Assembly: GCA_030684755.1 (NCBI GenBank)
Contig: JAUXXN010000589.1
Location: forward strand, 1 to 9,862
DNA: 9,862 nt
Source: Hydrogenophaga sp.
GTDB taxonomy: Bacteria > Pseudomonadota > Gammaproteobacteria > Burkholderiales > Burkholderiaceae_C
Direction of reading: 5' to 3'
Below, piece by piece: positions 6,356 through 9,862 of the stretch; position 1 is the first letter of the stretch, and each line of letters starts with the position of its first letter. A program made the position numbers and the translations under genes. The notes beneath the pieces were generated by a model that did not search any database, had not been told where the DNA came from, and saw only the letters and a program-made list of their open reading frames with translations.

Positions 6356-8788
6356 ATGTCCGGACATACCCCATTGCCCAGTTTGCCGCTTGACCTGCCC
6401 CTTTTGCCTTTGCGCGATGTGGTGGTCTTCCCCCACATGGTCATCCCTTTGTTCGTTGGACGCCCGAAAAGTATCAAGGCGCTTGAAGCCGCTATGGAGG
6501 CCGAGCGTCGCATCATGCTGGTGGCGCAAAAGGCAGCAGCCAAAGACGAGCCGTCTACTGATGACATGTTTGAAATGGGCTGTGTTGCCACGATCTTGCA
6601 GATGCTGAAGCTGCCCGACGGCACCGTCAAGGTGCTGGTGGAGGGTTTGCAGCGCGCCAAGGTATTGGCGATTCGTGATGGCGATACCCATTTTGTAGCC
6701 AGTGTCGCCCCGATCGACTCTTCGGTAGAACGAGCCGATGCGCAGTCCACCGAGCTTGAAGCACTGCGACGAGCGGTAATGCAGCAGTTCGATCAGTACG
6801 TCAAACTGAATAAAAAAATTCCTTCGGAGATCTTGACGTCGATCTCCAGTATCGATGATCCCGGCCGTCTGGCCGACACCATCGCAGCTCACTTGCCTCT
6901 CAAGTTGGAGTCCAAGCAGGTTGTTCTGGATTTGGACCCGGTCAATAAGCGGCTTGAAAACTTATTTGAGCAGCTTGAACGCGAAGTCGACATTTTGAAT
7001 GTGGACAAAAAAATTCGTGGCCGAGTCAAGCGGCAGATGGAAAAGAACCAGCGCGACTTTTACCTGAATGAACAGGTCAAAGCTATCCAGAAAGAGCTGG
7101 GCGATGGTGAGGAAGGCGCCGACATCGAAGAAATCGAGAAAAAAATCAAGCTGGCCAAGATGCCTGCTGAAGCGCGCAAGAAGGCCGATGCCGAGTTCAA
7201 AAAGCTCAAACTTATGTCGCCCATGTCGGCCGAAGCCACCGTGGTTCGAAACTACATCGATGCCCTCGTGGCCTTGCCTTGGAGCAAGAAGACCAAGATC
7301 AAACACGATTTGGCGCACGCCGAGCAGGTTTTGAACGAAGACCATTACGGACTGGACAAGGTCAAAGACCGTATCCTTGAATACTTGGCTGTGCAACAGC
7401 GCGTTGACAAGGTCAAGGCACCTATCCTGTGTCTGGTAGGGCCTCCAGGTGTCGGAAAAACCTCGTTAGGACAGTCTGTGGCCAAGGCTACAGGCCGCAA
7501 GTACGTGCGCATGGCCCTTGGCGGTATGCGCGACGAAGCAGAGATACGTGGTCACCGTCGCACTTATATCGGCGCGATGCCCGGCAAGGTGCTCCAAAGC
7601 CTGAGCAAAATAGGTACCCGCAACCCGCTGTTCTTGTTGGACGAGATCGACAAACTGGGCACCGATTTTCGAGGCGATCCCTCCAGCGCCTTGCTGGAGG
7701 TACTGGATCCAGAACAGAACCACACGTTTGGCGACCACTATGTCGAAGTGGATTTCGACCTGTCCGACGTGATGTTTGTGGCGACGTCCAATTCGATGAA
7801 CATTCCGCCCGCGTTACTGGACCGGATGGAAGTGATTCGTTTGTCGGGTTACACCGAAGACGAAAAAACCAATATTGCGATGCGCTATTTGCTACCCAAG
7901 CAGTTGAAGAACAACGGCATTCGCGATGGCGAGATGGATGTTCAAGAGTCGGCTGTGCGCGACATTGTTCGCTACTACACCCGCGAAGCCGGTGTGCGTT
8001 CGCTGGAGCGTGAACTGGGCAAAATATGCCGCAAAGTGGTCAAGGGCCTGTTACTGAAGAAATACACGCCCACGGTGGTGGTGGATTCAGCAAACCTGAA
8101 CGATTTCCTGGGTGTGCGCAAATACAGCTATGGTCGCGCTGAGGCGCAGAACCAAGTAGGGCAGGTGGTGGGTCTGGCTTGGACAGAGGTTGGTGGTGAC
8201 CTACTTACCATAGAGGTTGCGACCATGCCTGGCAAGGGCGTCATCACGCGAACCGGTTCGCTGGGCGATGTGATGAAAGAATCGGTGGAGGCCGCGCGCA
8301 CAGTGGTGCGCAGTCGCTCGCGTTCGCTGGGTATCAAAGACGAGCAGTTCGATAAGCGCGATATCCATATCCATGTGCCTGACGGTGCCACGCCCAAAGA
8401 TGGTCCAAGTGCGGGTGCGGCTATGACGACGGCGCTGGTGTCGGCGCTTACGGGCATTCCGGTACGCGCCGATGTGGCCATGACCGGCGAAATCACCTTG
8501 CGCGGTGAAGTCACTGCCATTGGCGGGCTCAAAGAGAAATTGTTGGCGGCGCTGCGCGGTGGCATCAAGACGGTGATCATTCCTGAGGACAATGTCAAAG
8601 ACCTGGCTGAAATACCAGACAATGTAAAGCAGGGTTTGGAGATCGTGCCCGTTAAGTGGATCGACAAAGTGTTGGCTATTGCTCTGGAGCGTCTTCCTGT
8701 GCCCCTGACCAACGAAGAAGTTGCCGCCCAGGTTGCTACAGCCTCTGTGCGACCTGTCGCAGCGTCGCCAGACACGGTCAAGCACTGA
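6356..8788 (+). CDS. lon: ATP-dependent endopeptidase Lon (LonA type)
   Basis: Lon is a cytosolic homohexameric AAA+ protease with unfoldase and peptidase in one chain; it degrades misfolded and short-lived regulatory proteins. The 810-residue product has all LonA parts in order: an N-terminal substrate-binding domain (from about residue 12, [20 protein letters not shown]), a long coiled region around 200-290, Walker A GPPGVGKT (362-369), Walker B FLLDEID (426-432), and the C-terminal serine-lysine protease domain. The catalytic dyad is Ser685 in DGPSAGAA and Lys728 in GGLKEKLL, 43 residues apart as in E. coli Lon. The C-terminal tail past about 780 is variable and low in complexity. The gene lies 98 bases after clpX on the same strand. 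It ends only 18 bases before the -35 box of the tRNA-Gly promoter, with no intrinsic terminator of its own between them. Confidence 0.98.
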   Translation: MSGHTPLPSLPLDLPLLPLRDVVVFPHMVIPLFVGRPKSIKALEAAMEAERRIMLVAQKAAAKDEPSTDDMFEMGCVATILQMLKLPDGTVKVLVEGLQRAKVLAIRDGDTHFVASVAPIDSSVERADAQSTELEALRRAVMQQFDQYVKLNKKIPSEILTSISSIDDPGRLADTIAAHLPLKLESKQVVLDLDPVNKRLENLFEQLEREVDILNVDKKIRGRVKRQMEKNQRDFYLNEQVKAIQKELGDGEEGADIEEIEKKIKLAKMPAEARKKADAEFKKLKLMSPMSAEATVVRNYIDALVALPWSKKTKIKHDLAHAEQVLNEDHYGLDKVKDRILEYLAVQQRVDKVKAPILCLVGPPGVGKTSLGQSVAKATGRKYVRMALGGMRDEAEIRGHRRTYIGAMPGKVLQSLSKIGTRNPLFLLDEIDKLGTDFRGDPSSALLEVLDPEQNHTFGDHYVEVDFDLSDVMFVATSNSMNIPPALLDRMEVIRLSGYTEDEKTNIAMRYLLPKQLKNNGIRDGEMDVQESAVRDIVRYYTREAGVRSLERELGKICRKVVKGLLLKKYTPTVVVDSANLNDFLGVRKYSYGRAEAQNQVGQVVGLAWTEVGGDLLTIEVATMPGKGVITRTGSLGDVMKESVEAARTVVRSRSRSLGIKDEQFDKRDIHIHVPDGATPKDGPSAGAAMTTALVSALTGIPVRADVAMTGEITLRGEVTAIGGLKEKLLAALRGGIKTVIIPEDNVKDLAEIPDNVKQGLEIVPVKWIDKVLAIALERLPVPLTNEEVAAQVATASVRPVAASPDTVKH

Positions 8789-8806
8789 TCAAAAATTTGC
8801 TGAAGC

Positions 8807-8836
8807 TTGAAAACAGGCGGTTTTTTGCGCTAGAAT
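8807..8836 (+). promoter_or_regulatory. sigma70-type promoter of the tRNA-Gly/Cys/Gly group
   Basis: TTGAAA (8807-8812) and TAGAAT (8831-8836) match the consensus at five of six bases each and are 18 bases apart. Transcription would start near 8843, giving a leader of about 23 bases before the mature tRNA-Gly at 8866. Confidence 0.75.
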
Positions 8837-8842
8837 TCCTGC

Positions 8843-8858
8843 TTCAGACAAATCTGAA
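8843..8858 (+). other. Hairpin in the tRNA-Gly leader
   Basis: TTCAGA (8843-8848) and TCTGAA (8853-8858) are a perfect 6-bp inverted repeat around CAAA. It begins at the predicted transcription start and ends 7 bases before the mature tRNA, so the precursor leader would be almost entirely this stem. Confidence 0.5.
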
Positions 8859-8864
8859 AGTGTT

Positions 8865-8947
8865 TGCGGGATTAGCTCAGTTGGTAGAGCGATACCTTGC
8901 CAAGGTATAGGTCGAGAGTTCGAGTCTCTTATCCCGCTCCAATTTAA
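8865..8947 (+). repeat. Copy 1 of an 83-base perfect direct repeat (tRNA-Gly and flank)
   Basis: Bases 8865-8947 are identical to 9112-9194, with a period of 247 bases. The repeat covers the whole tRNA-Gly, one base before it and six after its CCA. Similarity continues, imperfectly, into the following terminator hairpins, so the duplicated unit was probably tRNA plus terminator. Confidence 0.9.
8866..8941 (+). tRNA. tRNA-Gly (anticodon GCC), copy 1
   Basis: A 76-base tRNA: acceptor GCGGGAT (8866-8872) pairs with ATCCCGC (8931-8937), the D-arm is GCTCAGTTGGTAGAGC, and the anticodon stem ATACC/GGTAT encloses the loop TTGCCAA with GCC at 8899-8901. The T-arm is GAGAG-TTCGAGT-CTCTT with one wobble pair, and CCA is encoded at 8939-8941. 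It reads GGC/GGU glycine codons. It is transcribed from the promoter at 8807-8836 and followed by an intrinsic terminator. Confidence 0.98.
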
Positions 8948-8948
8948 G

Positions 8949-8972
8949 AAGGGAAGCCCTGCTTCCCTTTTT
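8949..8972 (+). terminator. Rho-independent terminator after tRNA-Gly copy 1
   Basis: AAGGGAAGC (8949-8957) and GCTTCCCTT (8961-8969) form a perfect 9-bp stem with the 3-base loop CCT, followed by a run of five T (8968-8972). It lies between the first tRNA-Gly and tRNA-Cys, so reaching the next two tRNAs requires read-through or another promoter. Confidence 0.85.
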
Positions 8973-9014
8973 CGTCATTAAATGATGCAACAGGTCTTTG
9001 GATCGATTGTAATC

Positions 9015-9088
9015 GGCGCGATAGCAAATCGGTTATGCAACGGATTGCAAATCCGTCTAGCCCGGTTCGACTCCGGGTCGCGCCTCCA
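9015..9088 (+). tRNA. tRNA-Cys (anticodon GCA)
   Basis: A 74-base tRNA: acceptor GGCGCGA (9015-9021) pairs with TCGCGCC (9078-9084), and the anticodon stem ACGGA/TCCGT encloses the loop TTGCAAA with GCA at 9047-9049. The T-arm is CCCGG-TTCGACT-CCGGG. U at the discriminator position (9085) is the known cysteine identity base, and CCA is encoded at 9086-9088. No usable promoter is visible between the upstream terminator and this gene. Confidence 0.97.
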
Positions 9089-9111
9089 GTCACAGGAAAA
9101 TGTGAAAAGTC

Positions 9112-9194
9112 TGCGGGATTAGCTCAGTTGGTAGAGCGATACCTTGCCAAGGTATAGGTCGAGAGTTCGAGTCTCTTATCCCGCTCCAATTTAA
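9112..9194 (+). repeat. Copy 2 of the 83-base perfect direct repeat (tRNA-Gly and flank)
   Basis: Identical to 8865-8947. Perfect identity over flanking bases that are not under tRNA selection points to recent duplication or to gene conversion between the copies. Confidence 0.9.
9113..9188 (+). tRNA. tRNA-Gly (anticodon GCC), copy 2
   Basis: Base-for-base identical to the tRNA-Gly at 8866-8941, with the anticodon GCC at 9146-9148 and encoded CCA at 9186-9188. It lies 24 bases after tRNA-Cys; that spacer contains a short inverted repeat TCACA/TGTGA. Together the three genes form a Gly-Cys-Gly group, similar in content to the Gly-Cys-Leu tRNA operon of E. coli but with Gly in the third place. 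Confidence 0.98.
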
Positions 9195-9219
9195 AAAAGG
9201 AAGCTTAGCTTCCTTTTTT
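9193..9219 (+). terminator. Rho-independent terminator after tRNA-Gly copy 2
   Basis: AAAAAAGGAAGC (9193-9204) and GCTTCCTTTTTT (9208-9219) form a perfect 12-bp stem with the loop TTA; the 3' arm itself supplies the six-T run. The A-run on the other side means it could also terminate transcription arriving from clpA on the minus strand. Confidence 0.88.
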
Positions 9220-9449
9220 ATTGGACTTTCAGGATGTTGCACCATCTCCATTCGATTGCAACACCATCTTGTTGATTGCCTGATCAGTCCCTTGCTTCTC
9301 TTGCGTTTCAAGCACAGCGGTTGAGAGCTAGAAGCACAGTCTACTGATTCACGCACCATGAAGCGATCAGATGCAGCAAAGAAGTTGATGGTTTTGGTGC
9401 TTGTCCACCAACCAGCTTCAAGCAGGTTGGTGGCGCGTCTGTTGAGTTT
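9220..9449. other. Non-coding convergent spacer between the tRNA group and clpA
   Basis: No gene is supported in these 230 bases. It contains a 7-bp inverted repeat, TGTTGCA (9235-9241) and TGCAACA (9257-9263), and the hairpins near 9394-9433 listed separately. The minus-strand reading frame that spans it is the familiar false translation of tRNA-Gly and its flank. Confidence 0.6.
9394..9433 (-). other. Alternative hairpins just past the clpA stop
   Basis: CCACCAACC (9405-9413) and GGTTGGTGG (9425-9433) form a perfect 9-bp stem; the 11-base loop can itself pair GCT with AGC. The left arm can instead pair, through CACCAA (9406-9411), with TTGGTG (9394-9399). The two structures exclude each other. 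On the clpA strand no T-run follows, so it is not a standard terminator, though it may stabilise or end the clpA message. Confidence 0.5.
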
Positions 9450-9862
9450 TTAACCCGCTGTCGCTTCTTCTGGCTTGGCTTTGCCCTCTTTTTTGGGCAG
9501 AGGCTGAATGTGCAGTTTGACATCTTGCGTCTCCTTGCCGTCTTCGCCGGTCTTGGTTTCCAGATCCACAGTGAGACGGCCACCGTCTGTCAACCGGCCG
9601 AACAGCAGCTCGTCGGCCAAGGCCCGGCGAATGGTGTCCTGGATCAGGCGCTGCATAGGGCGAGCACCCATGAGCGGGTCGAAGCCTTTCTTGGCCAGAT
9701 GTTTACGCAGGGTATCAGTGAAAGTGACCTCCACCTTTTTCTCGGTCAACTGGCCTTCAAGCTGAAGCAAGAACTTGTCAACCACCCGCATGATGACGTT
9801 TTCGTCCAGCGACTTGAAGCCGACGATGGCGTCCAGGCGGTTGCGGAACTCCGGCGTGAACA
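9450..9862 (-). CDS. clpA: ATP-dependent Clp protease ATP-binding subunit ClpA, C-terminal end only
   Basis: ClpA is the double-AAA+ unfoldase that, with the adaptor ClpS, feeds N-degron and other substrates to ClpP. Only the last 136 residues are in the window; the gene continues past the right edge. The fragment opens with FTPEFRNRLDAIVGFKSLDE, the conserved arginine-finger and helical region of the second AAA+ domain. It continues with VVDKFLLQLEGQL and the sensor-2 motif GFDPLMGARPMQRLIQD, then ADELLFGRLTDGG, closely matching E. coli ClpA. It ends in a charged lysine/glutamate-rich tail of about 35 residues with no fixed family pattern. ClpB is less likely because the residues around GARPMQR and the short tail fit ClpA. 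It is convergent with the tRNA-Gly/Cys/Gly group and completes, with clpP and clpX, the Clp set within about 5.6 kb. Confidence 0.93.
   Translation of the reverse strand, partial: FTPEFRNRLDAIVGFKSLDENVIMRVVDKFLLQLEGQLTEKKVEVTFTDTLRKHLAKKGFDPLMGARPMQRLIQDTIRRALADELLFGRLTDGGRLTVDLETKTGEDGKETQDVKLHIQPLPKKEGKAKPEEATAG

Noticed and set aside
5621..6892. A 423-codon minus-strand open frame across clpX and lon
   Set aside because: It lies opposite two conserved genes in a GC-rich sequence, has no recognisable domains and spans the intergenic spacer; it is a shadow of the plus-strand coding.
9008..9013. TGTAAT as a -10 box for tRNA-Cys
   Set aside because: It matches five of six bases but ends one base before the mature tRNA, so transcription would start inside the tRNA. 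No -35 partner is present.
9090..9359. A minus-strand reading frame of 89 codons over tRNA-Gly copy 2
   Set aside because: It contains the familiar false translation of the complement of tRNA-Gly (RDSNSRPIPWQGIALPTELIP) and runs through a terminator.
9220..9449. Integration site or mobile-element remnant beside the tRNA group
   Set aside because: No integrase, no repeated tRNA 3' end beyond the explained second tRNA-Gly, and no foreign-looking genes are present.
1..9862. CRISPR array or defence/toxin system
   Set aside because: No regularly spaced repeat series and no such gene family was seen; every sizeable open frame on the plus strand is assigned.

Overview
The window looks like a chromosomal segment of a betaproteobacterium, most likely in the Burkholderiales and probably the family Comamonadaceae. 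The grounds are a moderately GC-rich composition (estimated, not counted), the residue-level character of ClpP, ClpX and Lon, the gene order tRNA-Leu, tig, clpP, clpX, lon, and tRNA genes that encode their own CCA ends. Genus-level placement is not possible by eye.

Layout. (1) Positions 1-1785 hold the C-terminal two thirds of a fused TRAP-transporter permease with a DUF3394 tail, interrupted by an in-frame TAG at 1183-1185. (2) Positions 1782-2426 encode an aspartate/glutamate-racemase-family protein overlapping the permease frame by 4 bases. (3) A tRNA-Leu(UAG) at 2532-2618 lies 70 bases before tig (trigger factor, 2689-3999), with a 10-bp hairpin between them. (4) An intrinsic terminator follows tig. 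Then come clpP (4231-4848), clpX (4992-6257) and lon (6356-8788), all on the plus strand. (5) A strong sigma70-like promoter just after lon drives a tRNA-Gly, tRNA-Cys, tRNA-Gly group; the two tRNA-Gly copies lie in identical 83-base repeats, each followed by an intrinsic terminator. (6) The 3' end of clpA enters from the right on the minus strand and converges on the tRNA group.

Function. From 2689 to the right edge the window is a protein quality-control block. Trigger factor receives nascent chains at the ribosome exit; ClpX and ClpA unfold substrates for the shared ClpP peptidase; Lon is the self-contained AAA+ protease. The left part is an unrelated transport/racemase pair whose transporter appears broken.

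I found no mobile element, CRISPR array, phage gene or clearly new system. The points worth checking are the nonsense codon with neighbouring divergence in the TRAP permease, the racemase-family protein lacking the usual second catalytic cysteine, the non-canonical MGF ClpP-docking loop in ClpX, a 10-bp direct repeat plus hairpin between clpP and clpX, and several hairpins around the tRNA and clpA ends.
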